A stretch of DNA of 64,000 bases, taken from NCBI RefSeq assembly GCF_000367365.1, contig NZ_BARF01000064.1:1-64000 (forward strand), in the 5' to 3' direction. The translations under genes and the position numbers were made by a program. Within the stretch, counting starts at the first letter, position 1. The number at the start of each line of letters is the position of its first letter. This DNA comes from Streptomyces prunicolor NBRC 13075 (lineage in GTDB: Bacteria > Actinomycetota > Actinomycetes > Streptomycetales > Streptomycetaceae). Below the pieces are notes generated by a model, which was given only the letters and a program-made list of their open reading frames with translations, did no database searches and had not been told where the DNA came from. Positions 1-8,277 of the stretch are shown piece by piece.

Positions 1-356
1 GGTGGGGGTGGGGCGGGGCTGCTGGGTTGAGTTCGGAGTGCGGGTGCGTGGGGGTTGCTCGCGCAGTTCCCCGCGCCCCTTAAGAGCGCCTCGGCTGGTC
101 CGACATTCAGGGGCGTGAGGTAGTGGCTTTTAGGGGCGCGGGGAACTGCGCGACCAGCCACGACGGCGCAGCAGCCGCGCAACGACAGATCCCGGCACTC
201 CCTACCGCGCCGCACCCCCCGTCGCGCCGCACCCCCGTCGGGGTGATCTTCCCCCGCCCTGCCAAGTCACGCACCGGACCAACCCCGAGTGCCCCGCAAA
301 CTCCGGGAAGAACAAGCCGCCACCCAGTCACCCCGCGCGGCAAGAACGGAGCCACC
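1..356. other. Intergenic region upstream of the GH6 gene
   Basis: This stretch holds the inverted repeat at 60-152 and otherwise GC-rich sequence. Reading frames stay open across it, but their composition is Pro/Arg/Thr-rich without a domain. I see no CebR-type palindrome (TGGGAGCGCTCCCA) before the glucanase, so cellobiose control is not supported by the visible sequence. Confidence 0.6.
60..152. repeat. Streptomycete intergenic inverted repeat
   Basis: Two perfect 21-nt arms (60-80 and 132-152) with core CGCAGTTCCCCGCGCCCCT face each other across a 51-bp loop. The arm reading GGGGCGCGGGGAACTGCGCG is a sequence I recognise as a very common intergenic repeat in Streptomyces genomes. A variant of the same family lies at 14132-14190. 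Its role is unknown; it could act as a transcript-end structure. Confidence 0.75.
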
Positions 357-1304
357 TTGCGAACCCCGGCCCGCCGAGCCCTCCTCGTCACCCTCCTCGC
401 AGGACTCTGCTGCGCCGGCGCCACCCGCGACGTACCGGAACCCTTCTGGACCGCCCCCGACTCCCGAGCCGCGCAGCAAGCGACCACATGGCGAGGGGCC
501 GGTCGAACAGCCGACGCCACGCTGATGGACCGCATCGCCGTCAGACCCGAAGCCGAGTGGCTCAACGGCCCCAACCCCGGCCCACTCGTCCGCGCCCGCA
601 CCACCGCCGCCACCCAGGCCGACCGCACCGCCGTACTCGTGGCGTACTACATCCCGAACCGCGACTGCGGCCAGTACTCCCTCGGCGGCGCCCCCACCGC
701 GGCCGCCTACCGCGCCTGGATCGACGAGTTCGCGACCGCGCTCGGCGACCGGGGCGCCTACGTGATCGTCGAACCGGACGCGGTCGCCCAGGTGGTCGCC
801 GGCTGCACCCGAGTCGCGGCGAACGACCGCTACGCCCTGCTCGCCCACGCCGTCGACCGCCTCAAACGCCAACCGCACACCCACGTCTACCTCGACGCAG
901 GCAACTCCGGTTGGATCCCCGAGGCCTGGCGACTGGTCACCGCGCTCAAGGCGTCCGGGGTCGCCCGCGCCGACGGCGTAGCCCTGAACGTCTCCAACTA
1001 CCAGACGGACAAAGCGAGTTCCACGTACGGCGACCAGCTCTCCAAAGACCTCGCCGGCAAGCACTACGTCATCGACACCAGCCGCAACGGCAACGGCCCC
1101 TACACCGGCACCGACGCGTGGTGCAATCCACCCGGCCGCGCCCTGGGCACCCCGCCGACGACCCGCACCGACAACCCCCTCCTCGACGCCTACCTCTGGA
1201 TCAAACGCCCCGGCGAGTCCGACGGCACCTGCCGGGGCGGCCCGGCGGCGGGCCAGTGGTGGCCGTCGTACGCCCTGGAACTGGCCCGCAACGCCGGTCC
1301 CTGA
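357..1304 (+). CDS. Secreted glycoside hydrolase family 6 (endo-1,4-beta-glucanase)
   Basis: GH6 enzymes cleave beta-1,4-glucan with inversion, usually outside the cell. From the TTG at 357 the product is 315 aa, with an N-terminal signal peptide (RRALLVTLLAGLC) followed directly by the catalytic domain. Diagnostic blocks are VAYYIPNRDCGQYS, VIVEPDAVAQ (the Asp in EPD is the expected general acid), LDAGNSGW, NVSNYQ, WCNPPGRALG and LWIKRPGESDG. No carbohydrate-binding module is present. The TTG is chosen because GGAG lies 6 nt upstream and the signal peptide begins there; the frame stays open to an ATG at 123, but that extension is low-complexity. Activity on cellulose is inferred from the family. 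Confidence 0.85.
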   Translation: MRTPARRALLVTLLAGLCCAGATRDVPEPFWTAPDSRAAQQATTWRGAGRTADATLMDRIAVRPEAEWLNGPNPGPLVRARTTAATQADRTAVLVAYYIPNRDCGQYSLGGAPTAAAYRAWIDEFATALGDRGAYVIVEPDAVAQVVAGCTRVAANDRYALLAHAVDRLKRQPHTHVYLDAGNSGWIPEAWRLVTALKASGVARADGVALNVSNYQTDKASSTYGDQLSKDLAGKHYVIDTSRNGNGPYTGTDAWCNPPGRALGTPPTTRTDNPLLDAYLWIKRPGESDGTCRGGPAAGQWWPSYALELARNAGP

Positions 1305-1340
1305 CAGACGACTTGGAGCCCATCGCCGAGAACCCGTGAC

Positions 1341-1817
1341 TTACGACTCGGGCTCCCACACGTACCGCACGTCCGGCTCCCGCTCCTCGTTGCCGCTGCC
1401 GTCCGTGAACTCGACGGCGACGAAGCCGTGCCGCTCGTAGAACCGGTGGGCGGGCTTGTTCACCTGGAAGGTCCACAACTGCAGGCCCCCTGGACTCCGT
1501 TCCTTCGCGAGCGCGACGAACCGGTCCCCGAGGCCTCGCCCGCGCCAGTCCGGTTCGAGGTACAGCTGGGACAACTCGTCGCCGTTGACCACCATCAGCC
1601 CCACGATCCCGCCGCCGTCCCCCGCGTCGGCCACCCAGATCTCCCGCAACGGCACGACGACGTCCCGGAAGTAGTCCCGCACTTCGTCGGCGGACCGCGG
1701 ACTGACGACGGTCGGTAGCGCGGCGGCGAACGAACGCAGCCATACGTCCGCTGCGGGGCGCGCATCGGGGCCGGCCGCCCGACGGATCGTGACGACGACC
1801 TCAGAGCCGGGGTTCAC
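1341..1817 (-). CDS. GNAT-family N-acetyltransferase
   Basis: This 158-aa protein fits a single GNAT domain, which transfers an acyl group from acyl-CoA to an amine. The acetyl-CoA loop is visible as LEPDWRGRGLGDRF (RGRGLG, around residues 92-97), followed by the motif-B region LWTFQVNKPAHRFYERHGF. The GTG start overlaps the RidA stop in a GTGA, so the two genes are translationally coupled. The acceptor substrate cannot be told from the sequence. Confidence 0.85.
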   Translation of the reverse strand: MNPGSEVVVTIRRAAGPDARPAADVWLRSFAAALPTVVSPRSADEVRDYFRDVVVPLREIWVADAGDGGGIVGLMVVNGDELSQLYLEPDWRGRGLGDRFVALAKERSPGGLQLWTFQVNKPAHRFYERHGFVAVEFTDGSGNEEREPDVRYVWEPES

Positions 1818-2266
1818 GACCGCGCCACCTCCTCCTCTCGCTCTACCTTTCGCTCTCCCTCTTCCTCATCCGGTACGACGGCCGTCGCCGTGATCTCCAC
1901 GAGCTGCCCGGTGTACCCGAGGCAGGCCACGCCGACGAGCGTGGACGAATGCGGCCCGGCGCTGAGACCGGAGGCCTCGACCACCTCCCACACGGCGGAC
2001 AACACCGAGGGTTCGCTGCTGACGACGTACACGTCCGTCGCCACGACCTGCCCCAAGTCGCTGCCGACCGCCCGCAGTTGCTCACCAAGATTCACCAGCA
2101 CCTGCTCGGCCTGCCGCACCGCGTCCCCCTCGCCGACCAAGCTGCCGTCGCCGTCGAGCGGAACAGCTCCGGCGAGGAAGGCGAGCTTCGTACCGGCTTC
2201 GACGACGGTGACGTGGGAGTACGTGGGTGGCGGGAAGAGGGTGGGGACGGTGACGCGTTCGAGCAC
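1814..2266 (-). CDS. RidA/YjgF/UK114-family protein
   Basis: RidA proteins hydrolyse reactive enamine/imine intermediates released by PLP enzymes. The 150-aa product shows the family pattern: FLAGAVPLDGDG, the central EQVLVNLGEQLRAVGSDL helix, VATDVYVV, and LVGVACLGYTGQLVEITATAV at the end of the fold. The usual Arg-bearing end motif (R..V.V..LP) is altered, so it may belong to a RidA subfamily that is not a classical deaminase. The GTG start has GGGAG about 7 nt upstream. The charged tail (EEEGERKVEREEE) is unusual. It is coupled to the downstream GNAT gene. Confidence 0.8.
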   Translation of the reverse strand: MLERVTVPTLFPPPTYSHVTVVEAGTKLAFLAGAVPLDGDGSLVGEGDAVRQAEQVLVNLGEQLRAVGSDLGQVVATDVYVVSSEPSVLSAVWEVVEASGLSAGPHSSTLVGVACLGYTGQLVEITATAVVPDEEEGERKVEREEEVARS

Positions 2267-2393
2267 GGGGTCTCCCAGGGAGGGGTCGCCGGCGTGGGGG
2301 CGACGGTCGGCGCAGTACGGGCATCACCCGATCACGTCGACGACGGCGCCCGCACTCCAATTTCTCCCCCGTCCGCCGACGTCTCCAGCCATG

Positions 2394-2879
2394 TCATTCG
2401 GGAGGTGGACCGAACTCCCGTTCAGACAGCCGGCGTTCGCACTCCTGAGCAAGGAGCGGGTACGCCTCGGTGATGGCCGCGTAGACCCGCCGCCGGAGCA
2501 ATTCCTCGGCCGCGATCCGCGTCAGCACCTCCCGTCGCCTGCGTCGAGCAGCGACCCGCGCGGCGGCGGACCGCCGTGCGGCAGCCGCCGACACGGCCCG
2601 GAACTCCTCGCTCCGCTCGGCGGCCTCGACCCGTTCGACGCAGTACAGCCGGATCCGCGGAGCCGCCCGGACATGCGGATTGACCCGGAACTGATCGGGT
2701 TCACCAAGCAGTTGACGCACCATCCCGGCCGTCCATCCCCGCGCACGCAACCCGGCCACGGAGAGATGCGTACGGGCAGCGGTGTCCGAGTCGCCGCCGC
2801 CCTCCGATCCCTGCGCCTGCCCTTGCTCCCGCCCTTGCCCCTGCCCCTGCCTACTCTCGTTCGTCTCGTGCGCTGCCAT
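2394..2879 (-). CDS. Conserved hypothetical protein with an RGWT motif
   Basis: The 161-aa basic protein has a Gln/Gly-rich N-terminus (repeats of GQGQ). It is followed by a compact block I have seen in many actinomycete proteins: LRARGWTAGMVRQLLGEPD, then NPHVRAAPRIRLYCVERVEAAE. This looks like a small winged-helix-like unit, but no function is assigned. The C-terminal half is Arg/Ala-rich helix. The ATG at 2879 has GGGAG at good spacing; an upstream extension overlaps the divergent gene and is not credible. A weak PafBC-type promoter lies at 2916-2938. Confidence 0.65.
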   Translation of the reverse strand: MAAHETNESRQGQGQGREQGQAQGSEGGGDSDTAARTHLSVAGLRARGWTAGMVRQLLGEPDQFRVNPHVRAAPRIRLYCVERVEAAERSEEFRAVSAAAARRSAAARVAARRRRREVLTRIAAEELLRRRVYAAITEAYPLLAQECERRLSEREFGPPPE

Positions 2880-2915
2880 CGACCGCTCCCCGTGGTGACT
2901 CTCAGTGACCACTCC

Positions 2916-2938
2916 AGTGAAGCGCGCGCCACTGACAA
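2916..2938 (-). promoter_or_regulatory. Possible PafBC-type promoter (imperfect -10)
   Basis: On the minus strand TTGTCAGTG is followed by an 8-nt spacer and TTCACT. The upstream element is identical to those before uvrB and uvrA, but the -10 has T instead of A at position 2. A start site near 2909 would give a leader of about 30 nt to the ATG at 2879. Confidence 0.4.
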
Positions 2939-3074
2939 TCGGCCGAGGCTGTCCGGTCGCGGGGCGGAAACGCGTCGCGCCGAGCAGCGTCGGCTGCGTA
3001 CGCTTCCGGAGATTCCCGCCCCCTGAGCCCGCCCCCTGAGCCAGCCGCCTGATCCGGCGATCGGAGCCGCACCC

Positions 3075-3863
3075 ATGCCCTCGCTCACCGACGCGGAGTT
3101 CCTCGACACCACCGCCGACCGTCTCGCCACCCTCCCCACCGTCCGGGCCGTAGCCCTCGGCGGCTCCCGTGCCCAGGGCATCCACCGACCCGACAGCGAC
3201 TGGGACTTGGCGGTCTACTACCGCGGCCCCTTCGACCCCGCCGACCTCTGTGCCCTCGGCTGGGACGGCGAGGTGTCCGAGGTCGGCGGTTGGGGCGGCG
3301 GGGTCTTCAACGGGGGAGCCTGGCTGACGGTCGACGGGCGGCGCGTGGACGTCCACTACCGCGATCTCGACGTGGTCGAGCACGAGTTGGCGGAGGCCGA
3401 CGAAGGGCGTTTCCGGGTGGAACCGCTGCTGTTCCACCTCGCCGGGATTCCCAGCTACCTGGTCGTCGCCGAACTGGCGATCAATCGCGTGCTGCGCGGT
3501 GAACTCCCGCGGCCCGCCGGGTATCCGGAGAAACTCCGGCGGACAGCCCACGAGCGCTGGTACTCAACTGCCCTTGCCACGCTCGCCTATGCGAGGGCCA
3601 ACCACGCGCCGGACGGCCGCCGCACCGAGGTCGCCGGAGCCATCGCCACCGCCGCCGCGCAGACCGGCCACGCGGTGCTCGCCGCTCGCGGGGAGTGGGT
3701 GACCAACGAGAAGCGGCTGCTGGACCGGGCGGGACTGCGAGAAGTGGACCGCATCGTCGCGTCCCTGGGCGCGGGATCCGGCCCGGACGCGTCGGCGGAG
3801 GCGGTCGAAGCCGCGGAGTCCCTTTTCCGTACGGCGTGTTCGGGGCAGTCGACGGACCGATAA
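3075..3863 (+). CDS. Nucleotidyltransferase-domain protein
   Basis: The 262-aa protein belongs to the polymerase-beta nucleotidyltransferase superfamily. The catalytic pattern is clear: ALGGSRAQG followed by DSDWDLAVYY (G-S and D-x-D metal ligands, about residues 28-52), with a third acidic strand at RRVDVHYRDLD. The C-terminal half is helical (HERWYSTALATLAYARANHA), as in aminoglycoside adenylyltransferases and MNT-type proteins. It may modify a small molecule or a protein; nothing here fixes the substrate. It is divergent from the RGWT-motif gene. Confidence 0.75.
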   Translation: MPSLTDAEFLDTTADRLATLPTVRAVALGGSRAQGIHRPDSDWDLAVYYRGPFDPADLCALGWDGEVSEVGGWGGGVFNGGAWLTVDGRRVDVHYRDLDVVEHELAEADEGRFRVEPLLFHLAGIPSYLVVAELAINRVLRGELPRPAGYPEKLRRTAHERWYSTALATLAYARANHAPDGRRTEVAGAIATAAAQTGHAVLAARGEWVTNEKRLLDRAGLREVDRIVASLGAGSGPDASAEAVEAAESLFRTACSGQSTDR

Positions 3864-3904
3864 CCCTTGGGGAAACGGCAGTTGTCGCTGCTACGGTCGC
3901 TCCC

Positions 3905-4636
3905 GTGGCGAAACTCAATCAGATCATCGCAGTAGAGAAGGGCGTCAAGTCCAAGGCCCACCAGGACCTGACGGCGGCTCACCACGGGTTGCAGAAGCCC
4001 GCGTTGCTGGCCGGTATCTCGCGGACGTACCAGCCCAAGGACGAGGAGGGCGAGCAACTGCCGCCCGAGTCCACGCGGGTGCAGGTGCAGGCCGAGGACG
4101 TGTTGCGGGAGACCGCGGCCACCCTGTCACGGCTGTTCGACGTGACCGCCACGAAGGACTGGGCCAACTGCGCCGCGCGGGCGGACGTGACCGTGGACGG
4201 GCGGGTGCTCGTCGCCGACGTTCCCGTGTCCTATCTGCTGTTCCTGGAGAAGCAGTTGGTCGATCTCACCACGTTCGTACGGAAGTTGCCGCTGCTGGAC
4301 GCGTCCGAGTCCTGGCTCCAGGACCCGTCGACCGACGCGTGGAAGACGGAGCCCGTGCGCACGCTGCGGACCAAGAAGGTGCCGCGCAACCATGTGAAGG
4401 CGGAGGCGACCGACAAGCATCCCGCTCAGGTCGAGGTGTACTACGAGGACATTCCCGTCGGTTACTGGACGACGGTGAAGTTCTCGGGAGCCCTTCCCGC
4501 CCGCCGCGTCAACGAACTCCTCGACCGCGTCGAGAAGTTGCAGCAGGCCGTGAAGTTCGCCCGCGAAGAGGCGAATGGCTCCGACGTCGTCGACCAGCGG
4601 GTCGGTGACGCCGTGTTCGGCTACCTCTTCGGGTAG
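3905..4636 (+). CDS. Conserved hypothetical protein (DUF7873-like)
   Basis: This 243-aa soluble protein is recognisable as a widely conserved actinobacterial hypothetical with no known function. Visible features are an N-terminal helix (LNQIIAVEKGVKSKAHQDLTA), SRTYQPKDEEGEQLPPES, and a C-terminal coiled segment (ARRVNELLDRVEKLQQAVKFAREEA). The GTG at 3905 is preceded by TACGGT exactly 7 nt upstream and no Shine-Dalgarno, consistent with a leaderless transcript. The family name is from memory; the function is unknown. Confidence 0.7.
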   Translation: MAKLNQIIAVEKGVKSKAHQDLTAAHHGLQKPALLAGISRTYQPKDEEGEQLPPESTRVQVQAEDVLRETAATLSRLFDVTATKDWANCAARADVTVDGRVLVADVPVSYLLFLEKQLVDLTTFVRKLPLLDASESWLQDPSTDAWKTEPVRTLRTKKVPRNHVKAEATDKHPAQVEVYYEDIPVGYWTTVKFSGALPARRVNELLDRVEKLQQAVKFAREEANGSDVVDQRVGDAVFGYLFG

Positions 4637-4647
4637 CCTTCCAGACT

Positions 4648-4669
4648 CCCCGGTCCTTTGTGACCGGGG
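4648..4669 (+). terminator. Hairpin terminator after the DUF7873-like gene
   Basis: CCCCGGTC and GACCGGGG form a perfect 8-bp stem with loop CTTTGT, 12 nt after the stop codon. There is no T-tract, as is usual for streptomycete terminators. Confidence 0.65.
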
Positions 4670-4699
4670 TGCGCGAGGAGCGCAAAGCTGAAACTGAAG

Positions 4700-4928
4700 C
4701 TTGTCATGACGGCACGGTCGGGACACTGAATCCCGCCCGTGATCAATCTCAGACTCTCGCTCCAGACTCAGCATTCGCCGCCGATCGCCGGATCGACCGG
4801 GCCCAGGCCCCGCACGTCGAAATGCCGGTTCAAGTCCGGCCCGCGCAGCTCGATGCGCGGTGGTCCAAAGGCAGGACGCGGCGACATCATGACTGACCTG
4901 GGTCCTCAAGCGTGCCGGCGTGCCGCAT
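4700..4928 (+). other. tRNA-like remnants (decayed tRNA array?)
   Basis: At 4719-4735 CGGGA-CACTGAA-TCCCG is a 5-bp stem with a 7-nt loop, like an anticodon arm with CTG, but it lacks U33. At 4824-4840 GCCGG-TTCAAGT-CCGGC is a canonical T-arm. It is followed by CCGCGCA (4841-4847), six bases, then its exact complement TGCGCGG (4854-4860), TG, and a D-arm GTCC-AAAGGCA-GGAC (4863-4877). The following anticodon and T regions are degenerate. It could be tandem decayed tRNAs or a permuted gene; no intact tRNA folds. Confidence 0.35.
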
Positions 4929-5259
4929 GGGCGGCATCACAGGGTCCGGGGGCAGGCTACGCCCCCGGATCCGCTCCCCGCCCGCTCCCCATTCGCTCGC
5001 CGCCCGCTCCCTTTCGGGCCCACTTCCGCCCCCGCCGCCGCTGCCCTCCGGGCTCTTCCCGGCTTCCTCCCGGTCTCTTCCCGGTGTTGCGTTCCGGCGT
5101 TGCGTTCATAAAGAAAGCGGCTTTACGGCCAACCTTCACACCCCCGAAATGCGCACGGCCCGTTCCGCACGCGTACCCGAACTACCGTGGACACCACAGC
5201 CTCAGCCCCGGCCACCGTCGCCCGAAGGCACACCCCGCCCTCGTCAAGACAGGAGCCCT

Positions 5260-7119
5260 GTGTCCCGTCGCACCGACGCGTTCTCGCTTCCGCCCTGGCT
5301 CGCCCACACGCTCCGTGCCCAGCGCGGGCCGGTGCCCTGGAGCGCGGTCACGCGAGGGGCGCTGGCCGCCGGGCCGCTGCTGACGGTCGCCGTACTCGTC
5401 GGGCATACGTCCCTCGGAGTGCTGGCCGCGCTCGGGGCGATGCTCGCCGGGATCAACGACCGGCCCGGCAGCCGACGGGCCTCGGTCAAGCGGCTCGGTG
5501 GGCCCGCGCTCGCGGGAGCCGCGGGGCTGCTGATCGGGACGTACACCGGGGCACATGTCGGGGCTGTCGTGCTGACGCTGCTCTTCACCGGGATCGGGCT
5601 GATCGCCGGTGGATTCATTGCCATCGGGCCGGTCGCGTCCGGCGCCGGTACCCAACTGCTCGTCGCCTCCGCCATCGGCGCCGGCATGCCCCTGCCCGAA
5701 CCCGGATGGCAGCGCGCCCTCGCGTTCCTCGCCGGGGCCGCCTGGCTGGTGCTGCTGCGGCTGGCGCTGCCCACGCCCGGCGCGATCGCCGGTGACTACC
5801 GGTTCGACGGCGAGCGGGACGCCGTAGCCGCCGTGTACGACGCGATCGCCGCGCTGCTCGACGCCAGTGGTGGGGCGGAGGCGACGGGGCGGCGCGCCGC
5901 GCTGACCGCCGCGCTCGATCACGCGCAGGACGCCCTCGCCGGGCCCCGGCTGCGGCGGTACGCCAGTTCCATGGCCGAGCGGCGGCTGCACGGGCAGTAC
6001 GCCGCCGCGCTGCCGCTGGCCGAGGCCGCGACCGCGATCGCCTGGGCGGGGGAGGCGGTCTCGGCACGGGCGGGCGAAGGACCTCGCCGGCTCGCCGTCG
6101 CCGTGCGTGACAACGCGCCCACCGGGCCGTTGCCCGCACCCAACCGTTCCGCACCCGCGCTGCGCGCCCTCGACGACGCGCTGTTGCACGCCGCCGACGC
6201 CTTCGACCAGGCCGAGGGGAGCGATCTTCATGCGCGCAGGGGTACGGCAACGGGCCTGATCCGTAAGGCATTTGGGGCCGGTGGGCGGGAGTACGGGATC
6301 CGGGTCGCCCTCTGTTTCGGGGCCAGTGTCGCCGTCGCGCAGGCGCTGCACCAGGCCCGTTGGTACGGGCAGCACGAGCACTGGTACTGGCTGCCCGCCA
6401 CCGCCGTCTTCCTCGTCAAGCCCGACCTCGGACCGCTCGCCTCCCGGGCGCTGAGCCGGGCGGCGGGGACCGTGCTGGGGGCGCTCCTCTTCGCCGGGTT
6501 CGCCGCCGTACTGCCCCGGCCCGAGGGGCTCGTCGCGCTGGTGGCGCTCAGCGGCGCGCTGATTCCCGTCGCCACCCGGCACTTCGCCGCGCAGACCGCC
6601 GTCGTCACCGTCCTCGTGCTGTCCCTCGTGATGGTCGGCGGGGAACCGCAGGCCTCCGCCGGGCGGATCGGCGAGACGCTGCTGGCCTGCGCGATCGTGC
6701 TGATCGTCGGGCATCTGCCGATGCCGGGGGAGCGCGGCGGGGGCGTACGCGCCCGGCTCGCCGCCGCGGGCGCCGCCGCGCACGCCTACCTCGTGCACGT
6801 GCTGAGCGAGTCCGACGACCGCGCCGAACGCTGGACCCTGCGCCGCGAGGCCTACCGCACGCTCGCCGAGGCCCGCGGCGCGATCGCCGTCTCGGCCGCC
6901 GAACTCCCCGCCCTCGCCCGGCACACGGAAGGCACGGACGAGGTCGCGGCCGTTCTCGAACGGCTCGTGGACACGACCACCGCCTGCGCCGTCCATCTCG
7001 ACGACACGGGCCGGCTCACGTCCCGCCACGTCGAGCAACTCACCGAGTTGCTGGAGGAGTTCGAGCGCGGGCGGGGGCGGGTCGGGCTGCGCGCGATCGA
7101 ACTGACCATCGCCGTCTAG
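5260..7119 (+). CDS. FUSC-family inner-membrane protein
   Basis: The 619-aa protein has the FUSC/YccS layout. A hydrophobic N-terminal block (about residues 30-175, several membrane segments such as AALAGAAGLLIGTYTGAHVGA) is followed by a cytosolic helical linker. A second membrane block (about 350-490, containing HWYWLPATAVFLVKPDLG) leads into a cytosolic tail. Relatives are linked to efflux of aromatic acids or to envelope function; the substrate here is unknown. The GTG at 5260 has AGGAG 4 nt upstream and precedes the first membrane block; the open frame back to 4912 is rejected as Pro/Arg-rich noise. Confidence 0.8.
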   Translation: MSRRTDAFSLPPWLAHTLRAQRGPVPWSAVTRGALAAGPLLTVAVLVGHTSLGVLAALGAMLAGINDRPGSRRASVKRLGGPALAGAAGLLIGTYTGAHVGAVVLTLLFTGIGLIAGGFIAIGPVASGAGTQLLVASAIGAGMPLPEPGWQRALAFLAGAAWLVLLRLALPTPGAIAGDYRFDGERDAVAAVYDAIAALLDASGGAEATGRRAALTAALDHAQDALAGPRLRRYASSMAERRLHGQYAAALPLAEAATAIAWAGEAVSARAGEGPRRLAVAVRDNAPTGPLPAPNRSAPALRALDDALLHAADAFDQAEGSDLHARRGTATGLIRKAFGAGGREYGIRVALCFGASVAVAQALHQARWYGQHEHWYWLPATAVFLVKPDLGPLASRALSRAAGTVLGALLFAGFAAVLPRPEGLVALVALSGALIPVATRHFAAQTAVVTVLVLSLVMVGGEPQASAGRIGETLLACAIVLIVGHLPMPGERGGGVRARLAAAGAAAHAYLVHVLSESDDRAERWTLRREAYRTLAEARGAIAVSAAELPALARHTEGTDEVAAVLERLVDTTTACAVHLDDTGRLTSRHVEQLTELLEEFERGRGRVGLRAIELTIAV

Positions 7120-7131
7120 CCGGTTCGGCTA
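7117..7131. terminator. Short hairpin overlapping the FUSC stop codon
   Basis: TAGCCG-GTT-CGGCTA forms a 6-bp stem that starts with the TAG stop of the FUSC gene. It sits between convergent genes and could serve both strands. Confidence 0.4.
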
Positions 7132-7165
7132 CATAGGGGTCAACTCCACTCGGTCACATGGCGAG

Positions 7166-8116
7166 TTACTCCACCCGCACCCACACCGGCGCGTGATCCG
7201 ATCCCGGCGCCTCCCGCCGCTCCGCCGGATCCGGGCCCACCGACGGCAGCCGCAACGTTCCCTCACCCGGCAGTCCCGTACCCGCCGCCGTCACCCGGTG
7301 GACCAGGTGATGGCTCAGCAGGATGTGGTCGATCAGCTCGCGGCGCCCGGAGTTGATCCGGGAGTAGCGCTGGTCGGCGGGGATCAGCGGGGCCACGTCC
7401 CACAGGCGGACCGCGTCGCCCTGGTCGGCCCGGTCGTAGCCCGGCGTGCCGATCTCCGAACCGGGCGGGCCGAGCAGGATCTGGGTGGTCGCGGCCGGCA
7501 CCTCGTCGTTCATGTCGCCGAGCACCGCCACGTCCCGGATACGGCCCTCACCGGCGAGTAGATCGTCCGCGAGCGCACGCAGGGTCGCCGCCTCGGCGGC
7601 CCTCCGGTAGAGGGCGTAGGCGCCGTAGCGGGCCCGTTCGCCCTCGTCGTGCGGGAAGAAACGCCCGCCCGGGTAGGTCAGCAGCTTCGACTTGAGATGG
7701 GCCACCGCGACCGTCAGCGGGCCGGTCGCCGTCGTGACCTCCACCGCCAGGAAACCCCGGCCCGCGGTCGGTTCCTCGGCGCCCGAGTCGTCGGACTGCA
7801 CCGGGCGCAGATGAGTCGGGAACGCGTTCGTGTCGGCGACGACCCGCGGTTCGGTACGGCTGAGGAAGCCGACCCGGATGCCCCGGCCGTCCGGATGCGC
7901 GGAGGTGGCGGTGTGCCACTCGCCGTCCAGCAGCCCGGCCAGGTCGTCGAGCGCCGCCGGGTCCCCGACCTCCTGGACGCCGAGCAGCCCCGGGTCCAGT
8001 TCGGTGATCACGGCGGCGAGAGAGGCGAGCTTCGTCTCGTACGTGGCCTTGTCCTTGGGGCCGGACGGGCCGCCGGGGCGGTACAGGTTCTCCAGGTTCC
8101 AGGTGCCGAGGAGCAT
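7166..8116 (-). CDS. Endonuclease/exonuclease/phosphatase-family hydrolase
   Basis: The 316-aa protein has the EEP (DNase I-like) fold, a metal-dependent phosphodiesterase family. Landmarks in order are GTWNLENLY (N-terminal Asn), LGVQEV (catalytic Glu), VAVAHLKSK (His), LGDMNDEV (D-x-N), and GSDHAPVWVRVE (terminal SDH). All core catalytic positions are present. It has no signal peptide, so it probably acts in the cytoplasm; nucleic acid, lipid or phosphoester substrates are all possible. The ATG at 8116 has GGAAGGGG upstream. It is divergent from the amidohydrolase. Confidence 0.85.
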   Translation of the reverse strand: MLLGTWNLENLYRPGGPSGPKDKATYETKLASLAAVITELDPGLLGVQEVGDPAALDDLAGLLDGEWHTATSAHPDGRGIRVGFLSRTEPRVVADTNAFPTHLRPVQSDDSGAEEPTAGRGFLAVEVTTATGPLTVAVAHLKSKLLTYPGGRFFPHDEGERARYGAYALYRRAAEAATLRALADDLLAGEGRIRDVAVLGDMNDEVPAATTQILLGPPGSEIGTPGYDRADQGDAVRLWDVAPLIPADQRYSRINSGRRELIDHILLSHHLVHRVTAAGTGLPGEGTLRLPSVGPDPAERREAPGSDHAPVWVRVE

Positions 8117-8277
8117 GCGGGGCCCCTTCCATAAGCCTTGGGCGTGAAGTTTTGGTCGTGCGCCAGAAGCCTTGGTCGTGAGGCAAGCGTGCTGGTCCGG
8201 GGCGGCCCGCGGCAGTGCAACGGCCGGATGCGCGGTTCGGCTCACGCGAGGCGAGGACGACGCCGTACGTTGGAAGA

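Larger units (their letters stand above)
4637..5259. other. Long intergenic region with hairpins and tRNA-like remnants
   Basis: This 620-bp gap carries a terminator hairpin (4648-4669), a strong hairpin at 4713-4741 shaped like a tRNA anticodon arm, and T-arm, acceptor and D-arm-like pieces at 4824-4877. The rest (4930-5250) is a Pro/Arg-coding-like GC-rich stretch in frame with the FUSC gene but without a domain or signal. I see no intact gene. Confidence 0.5.

Noticed and set aside
123..356. N-terminal extension of the GH6 enzyme from an ATG at 123
   Set aside because: It would bury the signal peptide about 80 residues inside the protein and overlaps a repeat arm.
4700..4928. Functional tRNA gene
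   Set aside because: No stretch folds into a complete cloverleaf; anticodon stems are broken or U33 is missing.
4912..5259. N-terminal extension of the FUSC protein
   Set aside because: In frame but Pro/Arg/Ser-rich and lacking a ribosome-binding site; the GTG at 5260 has AGGAG and begins the conserved protein.
5182..7038. Long minus-strand open frame opposite the FUSC gene
   Set aside because: Antisense shadow with Gly/Pro/Arg-rich translation.
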